Assembly (NCBI RefSeq): GCF_049341065.1 | Contig: NZ_JBMPIX010000012.1 | Coordinates: 1 to 64,000, forward strand | Direction: 5' to 3' | DNA from: Pacificoceanicola sp049341065 | GTDB lineage: Bacteria; Pseudomonadota; Alphaproteobacteria; Rhodobacterales; Rhodobacteraceae | DNA: 64,000 nucleotides | Part shown: positions 41,710 to 50,597 of the stretch, in pieces | Layout: every line of letters starts with the position of its first letter | How positions within the stretch are numbered: the first letter of the stretch is position 1 | Made by a program: the position numbers and the translations under genes | The notes under the pieces: model-generated | Databases searched by the model: none | What the model was told of the DNA's origin: nothing | The model's input: the letters and a program-made list of their open reading frames with translations, nothing else

Positions 41710-43572
41710 ATGAACAGCACGGTAAGACTGACGACGGCGCAGGCAATCATCCGCTTTATAGCCAACCAATATATCGTCATCGACGGAGAGGAGATGCGGG
41801 TCTGCGGCGGTGGTTTCGGCATCTTCGGTCATGGCAACGTCACCTGTCTGGGCGAGGCGCTGTATGACGCAAGGGACGCCCTCCCGCTGTATCGCGGCCA
41901 AAACGAACAAAGCATGGGCTTTGCCGCAGCGGGCTATGCCAAGCAATGGCTGCGCCAGAGGTTCATGTTCTGCACCGCCAGCGCGGGGCCCGGCACAGCC
42001 AACCTGCTGACCTCGGCCGCCCTTGCCCATGCCAACCGCCTGCCGATGTTGATGCTGTGCGGCGACGCCTTTCTGACCCGCCTGCCCGACCCGGTCCTGC
42101 AGCAACTGGAACACTTCGGAAACCCGACGCTGGGGGTGAACGATGCCTTCAAGGCGGTCTCGCGGTTCTGGGACAGGATCACTCATCCAGCGCAGATCCT
42201 GCAATCGCTGCCAGCCGCCTTTGCGACGATGCTGGACCCGGCCGATTGCGGCCCCGCCTTCCTTGGCCTGCCGCAAGACGTGCAAGGCTGGACCTATGAT
42301 TACCCTGTCAGTTTCTTCGACAAGCGCGTGCATCGCATCCGCCGTCAGGCCCCCGACACGGCCGAGGTCACAGCGGCGGCCGAGGTACTGCGGTGCGCCG
42401 AACGCCCTGTGATCATCGCGGGAGGCGGCGTGCAGTATTCGGAAGCGGTGGCCGAACTGACCCAGTTCGCCACAACCCACAACATCCCGGTGATCGAGAC
42501 GATTGCCGGGCGCGCAAACCTGACCCAGACCCATCCGCTGAACATCGGCCCCGTCGGCGTCACCGGATCGGACAGCGCCAATACCGTGGCGGCGCAAGCC
42601 GACGTCATTCTGGCCGTCGGCACGCGACTTCAGGACTTTACCACCGGGTCATGGACTGCCTTCGCACAGGATGCCCGGATCATCGGACTGAACGTCGGAC
42701 GCCATGACGCGGCCAAGCACCTTTCGCTGCCCGTCGTGGGGGATGCCAAGCTGGGCCTGACGGCGCTCGGCGATGCCCTGCCCGGCTATCGTGCACCGGC
42801 AGCATGGACCGATGGCGCCAAGGCCGAGCGCGACAAATGGATCGCCTACACCGACAAGGTCACAACGCCCGGCAACGGGCCGAATTCATATGCGCAAGCG
42901 ATCCGCGTCGTGAACGATCTGTGCGACCCGCGCGACCGGGTGGTCGCCGCCGCCGGCGGCCTGCCCGCCGAAGTCACGGCGCATTGGCAAACCAAGAGTG
43001 TCGGCACCGTCGATGTCGAATTCGGCTTTTCTTGCATGGGTTACGAGATTGCAGGCGGCTGGGGCGCGCGGATTGCCCAGTACGAGCGCGAGCCAGATCA
43101 GGACACCATCATCTTTACCGGCGACGGCTCTTATCTGCTGATGAACTCGGACATCTATTCCTCGGTGCTCACAGGGCGCAAGCTGATCATCTGCGTGTTG
43201 GACAACGGCGGTTTTGCCGTGATCAACAAGCTGCAGAACAACACCGGCAACGAAAGCTTCAACACCCTCATTGCCGACTGCCCCACGGTATCAAACCCCT
43301 TTGCCGTGGATTTCGAAGCCCATGCCGCCGCCATGGGCGCGCATGCCGAAACGGTCGCGACCCCGGCAGACTTCGGCGAGGCCTTCAAACGCGCCAAAGC
43401 CGCCGACAAGACCTGCGTGATCGTGATGCAGGTCGATGCCTACGACGGCTGGACAACACAAGGCCATGCCTGGTGGGAGGTCGGAACGCCCCACATAAGC
43501 GACAATCCGAAAATCAACGAAAAGCACGCCGAAATCGAGGCCGAACGCGTCAACCAGCGAAAGGGCGTCTGA
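41710..43572 (+). CDS. iolD: 3D-(3,5/4)-trihydroxycyclohexane-1,2-dione hydrolase
   Basis: A 620-aa ThDP enzyme that opens the inositol-derived ring to 5-deoxyglucuronate. It begins TVRLTTAQAIIRFIANQYI, the IolD start, followed by FGIFGHGNVTCLG and the activating Glu region YRGQNEQSMGFAAAG. The C-terminal ThDP motif is GDGSYLLMNSDIYS. The TGA overlaps the iolC ATG by one base. It is the first gene of an iolD-iolC-iolB-aldolase operon. Confidence 0.95.
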   Translation: MNSTVRLTTAQAIIRFIANQYIVIDGEEMRVCGGGFGIFGHGNVTCLGEALYDARDALPLYRGQNEQSMGFAAAGYAKQWLRQRFMFCTASAGPGTANLLTSAALAHANRLPMLMLCGDAFLTRLPDPVLQQLEHFGNPTLGVNDAFKAVSRFWDRITHPAQILQSLPAAFATMLDPADCGPAFLGLPQDVQGWTYDYPVSFFDKRVHRIRRQAPDTAEVTAAAEVLRCAERPVIIAGGGVQYSEAVAELTQFATTHNIPVIETIAGRANLTQTHPLNIGPVGVTGSDSANTVAAQADVILAVGTRLQDFTTGSWTAFAQDARIIGLNVGRHDAAKHLSLPVVGDAKLGLTALGDALPGYRAPAAWTDGAKAERDKWIAYTDKVTTPGNGPNSYAQAIRVVNDLCDPRDRVVAAAGGLPAEVTAHWQTKSVGTVDVEFGFSCMGYEIAGGWGARIAQYEREPDQDTIIFTGDGSYLLMNSDIYSSVLTGRKLIICVLDNGGFAVINKLQNNTGNESFNTLIADCPTVSNPFAVDFEAHAAAMGAHAETVATPADFGEAFKRAKAADKTCVIVMQVDAYDGWTTQGHAWWEVGTPHISDNPKINEKHAEIEAERVNQRKGV

Positions 43573-44552
43573 TGAGCGTTCTCGCCAGCATCAAGAAAAA
43601 CCGCTTTGTCATCATCGGGCGCGTCGGCATGGATCTGTTCACCGATCCCGGTGGCGCAACCGAAGAGGCAGCACATTTCACCGCTGACATGGGCGGATCT
43701 TCTGCCAATATCGCGGCGGGGATCGTGAAACTGGGTGGACAGGCCTCGCTTGTGACAACCGTGTCCGACGATGCGGTTGGGCGATTTTGCCTTAACAAGT
43801 TGGACCACTACGGCATTGAGAGGGTTCATGTCCGGTCCGTCGGTGGTGAAGCGCGCAATTCCCTTGCGGTGTATGAAAGCCGCGTCGAGGGGCATCAATC
43901 GGTCATCTATCGCAATGGCGCCGCTGATTTCGAGATGACGCAGGATGATGTTGCCGCCGTGGATTATAGCCGCTTTGGTGCGCTGGTAACTGCAGGCACG
44001 GTCTTTGCCGCTGAACCATCACGCTCAGCGACCTTCCATGCCTTTGATCTGGCCAAAGCCGCGGGCTTGCCAGTCATTTTCGACGTGGACTACCGCCCCT
44101 ACTCATGGCCGTCACCCGAGGTCGCGGCCAAAGTTTTATCGTGCGCAGGCGCCTTGTCCGACGTGATCGTCGGCAATGATGACGAATTCGGCTTCATGGC
44201 TGGCGGAAAGGACAAGGGGCTGGCCAAGGCCCGCGAATTGGCGGCAACGACCGCTTCCATCGTCGTCTACAAGATGGGCGATAAGGGCGCGATCACCTTT
44301 GCGGACGGCCAGGAAATCCACACCGGCATTTATCCCGTGACCGCCCTGAAACCGACCGGCGCGGGCGACAGCTTTATGGCCGGAACGCTGTGCTCCATTG
44401 CGGATGGGCATGATCTTCGGACCTCGGTACTGCGCGGGTCGGCCTGCGCGGCCATCGTCGTGGCCAAACCCGGCTGCGCCCCCGCCATGCCCGACCGCGC
44501 TGCCTTGAATGCTTTTCTGGCCGACCATCCCGGCCCCACCTCACCCAGCTAA
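43572..44552 (+). CDS. iolC: 5-dehydro-2-deoxygluconokinase
   Basis: A 326-aa PfkB kinase with the IolC start FVIIGRVGMDLFTDP, the SSANIAAGIVKLGG pocket, FDVDYRPYSW (an IolC hallmark) and the catalytic LKPTGAGDSFMAG. It phosphorylates 2-deoxy-5-keto-gluconate. The IolC-specific RxYxW pattern separates it from the other two PfkB kinases in this window. Confidence 0.93.
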   Translation: MSVLASIKKNRFVIIGRVGMDLFTDPGGATEEAAHFTADMGGSSANIAAGIVKLGGQASLVTTVSDDAVGRFCLNKLDHYGIERVHVRSVGGEARNSLAVYESRVEGHQSVIYRNGAADFEMTQDDVAAVDYSRFGALVTAGTVFAAEPSRSATFHAFDLAKAAGLPVIFDVDYRPYSWPSPEVAAKVLSCAGALSDVIVGNDDEFGFMAGGKDKGLAKARELAATTASIVVYKMGDKGAITFADGQEIHTGIYPVTALKPTGAGDSFMAGTLCSIADGHDLRTSVLRGSACAAIVVAKPGCAPAMPDRAALNAFLADHPGPTSPS

Positions 44553-44561
44553 GGATCTGCC

Positions 44562-45401
44562 ATGCATATCGCGCCCCATGACAACAGGAACAAGCCAATC
44601 GTGGATGCCAACGATCCACTGGTCCCGCTGACCTATTTCAACATCGTCAAGCTGAAAGCCGGCGAGGCCTTCGAATATCAGGTGCCGGGGTATGAAACCT
44701 GCATCGTGCCCGCGACCGGCACCGTGGATGTCGACGTCGAAGGCGTGGAGTTCAAAGCCCTCGGCAACCGCACCGAAGACGTTTGGGACGGCGAGCCCGA
44801 GGGGGTCTATGCCCCCGTTGGCGCAAAGGTGACGATCATCGCAACCCGCGACACCGAAACCTTTGTCGCAGGGGCGAAATACGACAAGGTTCTGGACCCT
44901 TTCGAAGTGCGCGTGGCCGAGATCGACAAGGTGCAATACGGCTCGGACGACACCAAGACCCACCGCAAGATCAAGCATATTCTGGGGCAAAAACAGCACG
45001 GCAAAGTTGGCCGCCTGCTTGTCAGCGAACTGTTCACCGTGGGCCAAGGCGGCTGGTCCGGCTTTCCCGCGCACAAGCATGACACCGACAACCTGCCGCA
45101 TGAAACCCGCCATGATGAAACCTACAACTTTCGCTTTCGCCCAAAGCACGGTTCGGGCGTGCAGATCCTGCAGCGCGAAGAAGGCAAGCCGGGTGACGCC
45201 TACCAACTGATGGACGGCTCGACGATCATGATCGACAAAGGCTATCACCCCTGCGCGGTGATGCCCGGCTACGAGATGTATTACTTCACCATTCTGGGCG
45301 GCCTGAGCCAGCGCAGCCTGGTGCAGTTCTTCCAACCGACCCACGCCTATCAGATCGAAACGATCCCGGGGATCAAAGACATGGTGGCCAAGTTCAAATG
45401 A
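44562..45401 (+). CDS. iolB: 5-deoxy-glucuronate isomerase
   Basis: A 279-aa bicupin. Conserved parts are LTYFNIVKLKAGEAFEYQVPGYE, FTVGQGGWSGFPAHKHDTD with the metal-binding His pair, the Glu in HDETYNFRF and HPCAVMPGYEMYYFTIL. It isomerises 5-deoxyglucuronate to 2-deoxy-5-keto-gluconate. It overlaps the aldolase gene by 4 bases. Confidence 0.94.
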   Translation: MHIAPHDNRNKPIVDANDPLVPLTYFNIVKLKAGEAFEYQVPGYETCIVPATGTVDVDVEGVEFKALGNRTEDVWDGEPEGVYAPVGAKVTIIATRDTETFVAGAKYDKVLDPFEVRVAEIDKVQYGSDDTKTHRKIKHILGQKQHGKVGRLLVSELFTVGQGGWSGFPAHKHDTDNLPHETRHDETYNFRFRPKHGSGVQILQREEGKPGDAYQLMDGSTIMIDKGYHPCAVMPGYEMYYFTILGGLSQRSLVQFFQPTHAYQIETIPGIKDMVAKFK

Positions 45402-46240
45402 GCCTCGCCACGCTTGCCGAGGTTCTGCAACCGGCGCTCAGGGGGCACTACGCCGTGGCCGGACTGGTCACGCTGGGCTGGGAAGACATGTGCGCCTTCG
45501 TCGCCGCCGCCGAGGCCGAAGGCTGCCCGGTGATCTTGCAGGCGGGCCCGTCGTGCCGGGCGCATACACCGCTGCCGGTGCTGGGCAAGATGTTTCGCCA
45601 TCTGGCCGAACGGGCCTCGGTGCCTGTGGTGGCACATCTGGACCACGGCTACACGATGGACGACTGCCGCGAGGCGCTGGACAGCGGCTTTACCTCGCTG
45701 ATGTTCGACGGCTCGCGCAAGCCGCTTGCCCAGAACATCGCCGAAACCGCCGCGATTGCAGAAATGGCCCATGCTGCAGGGGTTTCCTGCGAAGGCGAGA
45801 TCGGCTTTGTCGGCTATGCCTCGGGCGAAGGCTCGGCCGGGACCGATCCGGAGGAAGCCGCGCAATTCGCGCGGGAGACAGGCGTGGACGCCATGGCGAT
45901 TTCGGTCGGCAACGTGCATCTGCAACAGGACAAGCAAGGCGGTCTTGATCTGGCCCGCATCCGCGCGATCGAAGCGGTCACCGGCGTCCCGCTGGTCATC
46001 CACGGCGGATCGGGGGTGCCGGTGGCGCAGCGCCGGGCGCTGGCGAGCGGGTCCAACATCTGCAAATTCAATATCGGCACCGAATTGCGCATGGCCTTTG
46101 GACAGGCCCTGCGCGCCGCCTTGGATGCGGACCCGGTGCGCTTTGATCGGGTCGACATCCTCAAGGACACGCACGCCCCCATGGTCGCAGCGACCCGCCG
46201 GGTTCTTCAAGGCTTTGCACACCCCGAAATGGCCTCTTAA
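45398..46240 (+). CDS. iolJ: class II aldolase (IolJ-like)
   Basis: A 280-aa zinc-dependent class II fructose-bisphosphate aldolase-family enzyme. Zinc ligands are His in VVAHLDHGYTMDD, Glu in EGEIGFVG and His in LVIHGGSGVP. Its place after iolB indicates it cleaves 2-deoxy-5-keto-gluconate-6-phosphate to DHAP and malonic semialdehyde. The substrate is inferred from the operon; glycolytic aldolase is the alternative. Confidence 0.85.
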   Translation: MSLATLAEVLQPALRGHYAVAGLVTLGWEDMCAFVAAAEAEGCPVILQAGPSCRAHTPLPVLGKMFRHLAERASVPVVAHLDHGYTMDDCREALDSGFTSLMFDGSRKPLAQNIAETAAIAEMAHAAGVSCEGEIGFVGYASGEGSAGTDPEEAAQFARETGVDAMAISVGNVHLQQDKQGGLDLARIRAIEAVTGVPLVIHGGSGVPVAQRRALASGSNICKFNIGTELRMAFGQALRAALDADPVRFDRVDILKDTHAPMVAATRRVLQGFAHPEMAS

Positions 46241-46261
46241 ACCTGCTGCCTGCGGCGGCCA

Positions 46262-46275
46262 TTGATCCACGTCAA
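46262..46275 (+). promoter_or_regulatory. FNR-type site before oleate hydratase
   Basis: TTGAT-ccac-GTCAA is one mismatch from the FNR/FnrL/Dnr consensus and lies 59-72 bp before the ATG, a fitting position for activation under low oxygen. Confidence 0.55.
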
Positions 46276-46333
46276 CGCTTTGTCCTGCCCCGTGACGCAC
46301 ACTGATCGGGCACAACAATCAAGGCGGTAGTCG

Positions 46334-47911
46334 ATGTCAAAAAATGCGTCGCAAGACTTGCACCACATCGTGGGCGGCGGCATCGCCGGGCTGGCAACCG
46401 CCGTCTATCTGGTCCGCGATGCCGGGGTCGATGGAAAGAACATTCGCATCCATGAGCAGCTCGGACTTGCCGGGGGGTCGCTTGACGGGTCAGGAGATGC
46501 AGAGACCGGATACATGATCCGCGGCGGGCGCATGTTCGAAAAGCATTTCGCCTGCACCTTCGATCTGTTGGACACGATCCCAACCGGCAATGATCCGGAT
46601 ACCTCCGTGACCCAGGACATCATGGCCTTCAATCGCATGGTGCCGGGTTCCTCCAACTGTCGCCTCGTGCGCGATGGCAAGCCAGCCGAGGATCGCTATG
46701 ACCTCACGCTAGGCGCGCATGACATCGTCGATATCAACCGCCTCATCCTTCACCCCGAACACAGTCTTGCCGGGCAACGCATCGAGGATTGGTTCAAGCC
46801 GTCCTTCTTTGACAGCAACTTCTGGCTGATGTGGGCGACGATGTTCTCGTTCCAGCCTTGGCATTCGCTGATTGAAATGCGGCGTTATCTGCGGCGGTTC
46901 ATCCACCTCTTTCCCGGGTTCACGCGCATCGCCGGGATTCTGCGCACGCGTTACAACCAATACGATTCCCTGATTGCTCCGATCGTCACTTGGCTGGAAA
47001 ATCGCGGTGTCCGCATCTCGACCGAGGCACAGGTCGTCGACGTGACAATCGATGGCACGCTGCAAGACCGCCACGTCACGGCGCTTGCCCTGTCCGATGG
47101 CAGCGTCGCCCCGATCGCCAATACGGATTGCGTTTACCTGACCTTGGGGTCCATGACCGATGCCTCTGTTCAGGGATCGAACGACCGCGCCCCCAGTCTT
47201 GAGGACCACGCGGGCGGCGCTTGGACGTTGTGGCGCATGCTTGCCGAGCAGAACGAAGGCCTTGGCCGCCCCGAGGCGTTCTGCGGCGATACGACCAAAA
47301 CGGCGTGGCATTCCTTTACCGTGACGATGGATAGCCCGGAATTCTTTGAATTCATGGAAGATTTCACCAACAACCGGACCGGAACCGGGGGCTTGATCAC
47401 CTTTGCCGGGTCAGGCTGGATCCTTTCGATCGTGCTGTTTCACCAGCCGCATTTCCGCGACCAGAAACACGGCACCTACACCTTTTGGGGCTATGGGTTG
47501 CGCGGGGATCGCCCCGGCGACTTCGTGAAAAAACCGATGTGGGAGGCCACCGGTGACGAGATCATCACCGAGCTTTGCGGACAGCTGAAACTGACGGATG
47601 AGCAAAGCGCATGGTTTGACAAAGCGCGGGTCCTTCCCTGCCGGATGCCGTTTATCACCAGCCAGTTCATGCCCCGAAACCCCGGCGACCGGCCTGACGT
47701 ACGCCCCGAAGGCGCTCGGAATTTCGCGGTGATCGGGCAGTATTGCGAATTGCCGCGCGATTGCGTCTTTACGGTGGAATACTCCGTGCGCTCCGCCCGG
47801 ACCGCCGTGGCGAGCCTGACAGGCCGCGTGAAACCGCCGCCTCCTGTCGCGCGGACTGACCTTGACCCGATGGTCCTGATACGGGCCGCCCGCGTTCTGA
47901 TGGGCGTCTGA
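46334..47911 (+). CDS. ohyA: oleate hydratase (MCRA family)
   Basis: A 525-aa FAD-dependent fatty-acid hydratase that adds water to the 9,10 double bond of oleate. The FAD motif GGGIAGLATAVYLVRD is at the N-terminus, preceded by HHIV. RGGRMFEKHFACTFDLL is the signature of the myosin-cross-reactive-antigen family. The C-terminus carries VEYSVRSARTAV. The ATG at 46334 follows AAGGCGG. The length is slightly below the usual 560-650 aa, as in shorter proteobacterial members. It seems to be monocistronic with its own oxygen-responsive promoter. Confidence 0.9.
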   Translation: MSKNASQDLHHIVGGGIAGLATAVYLVRDAGVDGKNIRIHEQLGLAGGSLDGSGDAETGYMIRGGRMFEKHFACTFDLLDTIPTGNDPDTSVTQDIMAFNRMVPGSSNCRLVRDGKPAEDRYDLTLGAHDIVDINRLILHPEHSLAGQRIEDWFKPSFFDSNFWLMWATMFSFQPWHSLIEMRRYLRRFIHLFPGFTRIAGILRTRYNQYDSLIAPIVTWLENRGVRISTEAQVVDVTIDGTLQDRHVTALALSDGSVAPIANTDCVYLTLGSMTDASVQGSNDRAPSLEDHAGGAWTLWRMLAEQNEGLGRPEAFCGDTTKTAWHSFTVTMDSPEFFEFMEDFTNNRTGTGGLITFAGSGWILSIVLFHQPHFRDQKHGTYTFWGYGLRGDRPGDFVKKPMWEATGDEIITELCGQLKLTDEQSAWFDKARVLPCRMPFITSQFMPRNPGDRPDVRPEGARNFAVIGQYCELPRDCVFTVEYSVRSARTAVASLTGRVKPPPPVARTDLDPMVLIRAARVLMGV

Positions 47912-48439
47912 TCAAACCGGCAGCCAAAGCGCCAGCCTCGCCCTTCCGGGCGGCCTTGATGCACGGGCTCCAACATTGGCACTGTTCAAAAGGCCCTGCG
48001 CCACGCAAGATGAGAACAGGTGTGATAACAACAATCCACGATAAGATTTCGCACCACAGATGTCGAAGATACAGCGTCGATTTCCTGAAAAGACACCCAA
48101 AAATCGTGCCCCCGACACGCGCAAGGATCCTCTGAGTCAGGTCCGTCTTGATCCTGAAATATCAGGATCAAAACGACCTTGGTGGAATAACTTGGCACGA
48201 TAAAACCTCAAAACACATCCCCTAAAGTGATCAATGGATTGATCTCTCTATTGCCGAAACTATTAGGGAAAGATCGCAAAAACCGCGTCACGCCATCCAA
48301 ATAGGTAAGGTGATCTTTCTTAGGAGTTTTCTCAAAACTTAATTTCCATGACCCAATTTCCATTTAACATTGATTCAACACGCATAACGTGTACCCCTGT
48401 TAGCAAGGCTTGATCCACTTACGATGGAAGGACCTCATT
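47912..48439. other. AT-richer intergenic region with several inverted repeats
   Basis: These 528 bp contain no supported gene. They include a 10-bp inverted repeat at 48148-48171, GATCAAT-gg-ATTGATC at 48229-48244 and ACACG-cataa-CGTGT at 48378-48392. The base composition drops from about 48190 on, marking the boundary between catabolic genes and the Gly-rich protein cluster. Confidence 0.55.
48148..48171. repeat. 10-bp perfect inverted repeat
   Basis: Left arm TTGATCCTGA (48148-48157), 4-base loop, right arm TCAGGATCAA (48162-48171). There is no T-run, so it is more likely an operator or mRNA hairpin than a terminator. Confidence 0.6.
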
Positions 48440-48724
48440 ATGCCACTCCCAACCGAAGATAGCGCTGTCACACAAGCGCAAGTCAATGCAGCAGTAAACC
48501 TGGCGAATTTTCCCGGCGCTGTCCCCGGTGAGAAAGGCTGGCACTATGGTCAGTTGGAAGGCTGGGCATTTGAGTTCGGCTATCCGGAAGGCATTCCGAT
48601 TTATGCAGAATGTGTGGCGGGCGGCGCCTCGTATCACATCTACTGGCTCAACGACGGGCATCAAGCGCCGATCATTCTTGGCATAGGACAAACCCCCGCC
48701 ACTTACGGTGTGATGCCTCAGTAG
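48440..48724 (+). CDS. hypothetical 94-aa protein
   Basis: A small soluble protein starting at ATG 48440 behind GGAAGGAC. It has an N-terminal helix (TQAQVNAAVNLANFPG), then aromatic/Gly-rich short strands (GWHYGQLEGWAFEFGYPEG, SYHIYWLNDGHQAP). No signal peptide or family is recognised. It precedes the Gly-rich protein cluster and is convergent with the hydroxylase gene. The strong ribosome site and preceding long leader argue that it is real. Confidence 0.55.
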   Translation: MPLPTEDSAVTQAQVNAAVNLANFPGAVPGEKGWHYGQLEGWAFEFGYPEGIPIYAECVAGGASYHIYWLNDGHQAPIILGIGQTPATYGVMPQ

Positions 48725-48777
48725 GTTTCGCGTCGGTCTGCCGGGATAACCGCCTTTGGACAGTGACGCGCGCGGCC

Positions 48778-49551
48778 CTACGCCGGAGGCGGCAACAGTG
48801 CATCCATGCTCTTCAAAACTCGCGGCGCATATCGCCAGTGGGCCACAAGCTCCATAAAACGCGCAATCGCCGACAATGGGAATGGCATCGGGCGGCGGAA
48901 GTCGACCATCAGGATTACGCGTATCTGCGAACTCTCGTTGATCACCTCGTGATCCCACGAGTCGTCGAACAGCACGCTCTCGCCCTCAACCCAAGTGTAA
49001 TACTTATCTTTCAGACGGATGCGAGGTGGGTTTTCATCCGGAACCATCAAGGCAAGGTGATAGCGCAGATAGGCGCGCGACGGTCCGGTGTGTGCCGCAA
49101 TGTTCTTTCCCGGCTCGAGAATGGACAACATCGCCTGATGAATTCCCGGAATCTGACGGGCCAATTCAAGCGTCTTCGGAGCCAGGGCCGGAGCGGCAAG
49201 CGGGGTGCGTCCAAAGCAGGTCAGCATGAAAACACTCCACCGCTTGTCCCGCTGGGTCCGCCCGGATGTGCGGATGACATCCGTGTCGATTGAATGATAA
49301 GACGGCAGACGCCCATAGGCGGCCAAGACCGCGCGCGCCTCGGATTGTATCACCTCAAACTCCGCTTCAAGCGTCCGCAACTCGGGCCGCGTGGCATCAA
49401 TATCGTGAAAGACGGGGCGCGCATCCCCTCCCGTGTACACATCAAAAATCGGGTTGAGCCACCCCGCCATGTTGTAAAGCGAAAGGGATTTTTGCCACCG
49501 GCGCAGGGTCGGGGTCAGGCCAGCTCGGTAGAACTTTTTTAGTGCCAACAT
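48778..49551 (-). CDS. aspartyl/asparaginyl beta-hydroxylase family protein
   Basis: A 257-aa Fe(II)/2-oxoglutarate dioxygenase. The iron-site His residues are in AAHTGPSRAYLRYHLAL and DDSWDHEVINES, and the 2-oxoglutarate-binding Arg is in SQIRVILMVDFRRP. Bacterial members hydroxylate Asp/Asn side chains or lipid A-type substrates (LpxO is related). The ATG at 49551 is preferred over a TTG nine codons upstream. It is divergent from the Gly-rich protein operon, whose products are rich in Gly-X-Asp/Asn triplets, an attractive but unproven substrate. Confidence 0.88.
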   Translation of the reverse strand: MLALKKFYRAGLTPTLRRWQKSLSLYNMAGWLNPIFDVYTGGDARPVFHDIDATRPELRTLEAEFEVIQSEARAVLAAYGRLPSYHSIDTDVIRTSGRTQRDKRWSVFMLTCFGRTPLAAPALAPKTLELARQIPGIHQAMLSILEPGKNIAAHTGPSRAYLRYHLALMVPDENPPRIRLKDKYYTWVEGESVLFDDSWDHEVINESSQIRVILMVDFRRPMPFPLSAIARFMELVAHWRYAPRVLKSMDALLPPPA

Positions 49552-49949
49552 TCTGCTTTCTCTCAGTTTCGCAATCAAGGAACCGCCGGCGCAGGCTTGC
49601 CTTCAGCAGGCAAGCGAAAAACAACCACCACAGCATGCAGGTTTTTCCCGTTTAAAGATAGTTCAATAAATTTTTTTCGCCTCTAACGCATGAAGAGACT
49701 TAACAGGTGATTGACTTGGGGTTAACCTGCAATGAGAATCGCGTTGACAGCGATAGACAACAAACAAATCAACACGTGGGACATTGTATTATTTCGTTGC
49801 GCCCTTTTATGGTTTGAAGACCTTTTGCTTTCTGCGACCCCCCTCCCACTGATGTGATCCATACTGACAAAGCCAGTGGCAAACTGGTTGTTTCATGTGT
49901 CTTTCGGCGCATAAATTTTTATTGCGCCCTTATCAGGGAGAATTCCGTC
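49552..49949. promoter_or_regulatory. AT-rich divergent promoter region
   Basis: This 398-bp region lies between the hydroxylase and the first gene of the Gly-rich cluster. It has a 7-bp hairpin GCTTGCC-ttcagca-GGCAAGC at 49595-49615, in the hydroxylase leader, and a much lower GC content than the flanks. A TTGACA at 49744-49749 could be a -35 box, but I cannot place a matching -10. A short upstream in-frame extension of the next gene (from 49854) is not counted as coding. Confidence 0.5.
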
Positions 49950-50588
49950 GTGACTCTTAAGTCATATTCCGAAGATCATCAAAAAATCATCACAAATGCC
50001 ATCCGCACTGTCGGCCTGAATATTAGCGACATCGAGGGGAAATCTTATGGCCCTCAATCCCATAAAGGGGCAATGGTCATATCCTCCGATCCGGGTCAGG
50101 ACAATTTGAATTCGCGTCTGGTAAACGTCAATTCCATCGCCGAGCTCAAAGCCATCGGCGGCATTGCGGACAGTCACTTTGAAAGTGCCGGAGACAAACA
50201 CGTCGATTATCCGGAGGACGCGCTGAAAACCGATGTCGGGGCGGCGATCGAACGGGCTCGTTTGGACAGTTGTTCGCTTGAAAGCCTGCTGCATCCGGAC
50301 GATCACGCCGTCGTCGATCAGGCGATGATGGCCTATTTGAACGGCAACAGCGCCAAGGTCAAAGACTTTGAGCCCGTGATCAATGCCCTGAGATTCCCCA
50401 TGCAGATTCTTGTGACGGCGGGCGAAGACATAACCGTCACCAAGGACAATCCACTGATCATCGGTCAGGACAGCCCCCACGTACAGGGTGGCAAGGCCAT
50501 TTTTGGAACCGTCACAGTCGAAGAAGGAGGCCAGATCCAGATCTTGATACCGGTCACCTTCGAAGCCGCCCAGATGATCTTGAAATGA
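49950..50588 (+). CDS. adaptor-like module protein of the Gly-rich cluster
   Basis: A 212-aa protein starting at GTG 49950, eight bases after GGGAG. Its N-terminal module reads VGLNISDIEG then SHKGAMVISSDP; the middle is helical and acidic; the C-terminal beta module has ITVTKDNPLIIG and VEEGGQIQIL. The same order recurs in the proteins at 52172 (GVDPAHL, DHNGWLSLSSDP, ITVRAGQNLLI) and 54751 (GINPEEIRG, IVLREGATLEL). It has no Gly-rich part itself. The next gene starts 9 bases downstream and supplies it, so the two resemble a split version of the larger proteins. No known family or signal peptide; function unknown. Confidence 0.7.
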   Translation: MTLKSYSEDHQKIITNAIRTVGLNISDIEGKSYGPQSHKGAMVISSDPGQDNLNSRLVNVNSIAELKAIGGIADSHFESAGDKHVDYPEDALKTDVGAAIERARLDSCSLESLLHPDDHAVVDQAMMAYLNGNSAKVKDFEPVINALRFPMQILVTAGEDITVTKDNPLIIGQDSPHVQGGKAIFGTVTVEEGGQIQILIPVTFEAAQMILK

Positions 50589-50597
50589 GGGTGTGAC

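Noticed and set aside
49854..49949. Upstream extension of the adaptor gene by 32 codons
   Set aside because: No ribosome site precedes it, the composition is AT-rich like the promoter region, and GTG 49950 has a well-placed GGGAG.
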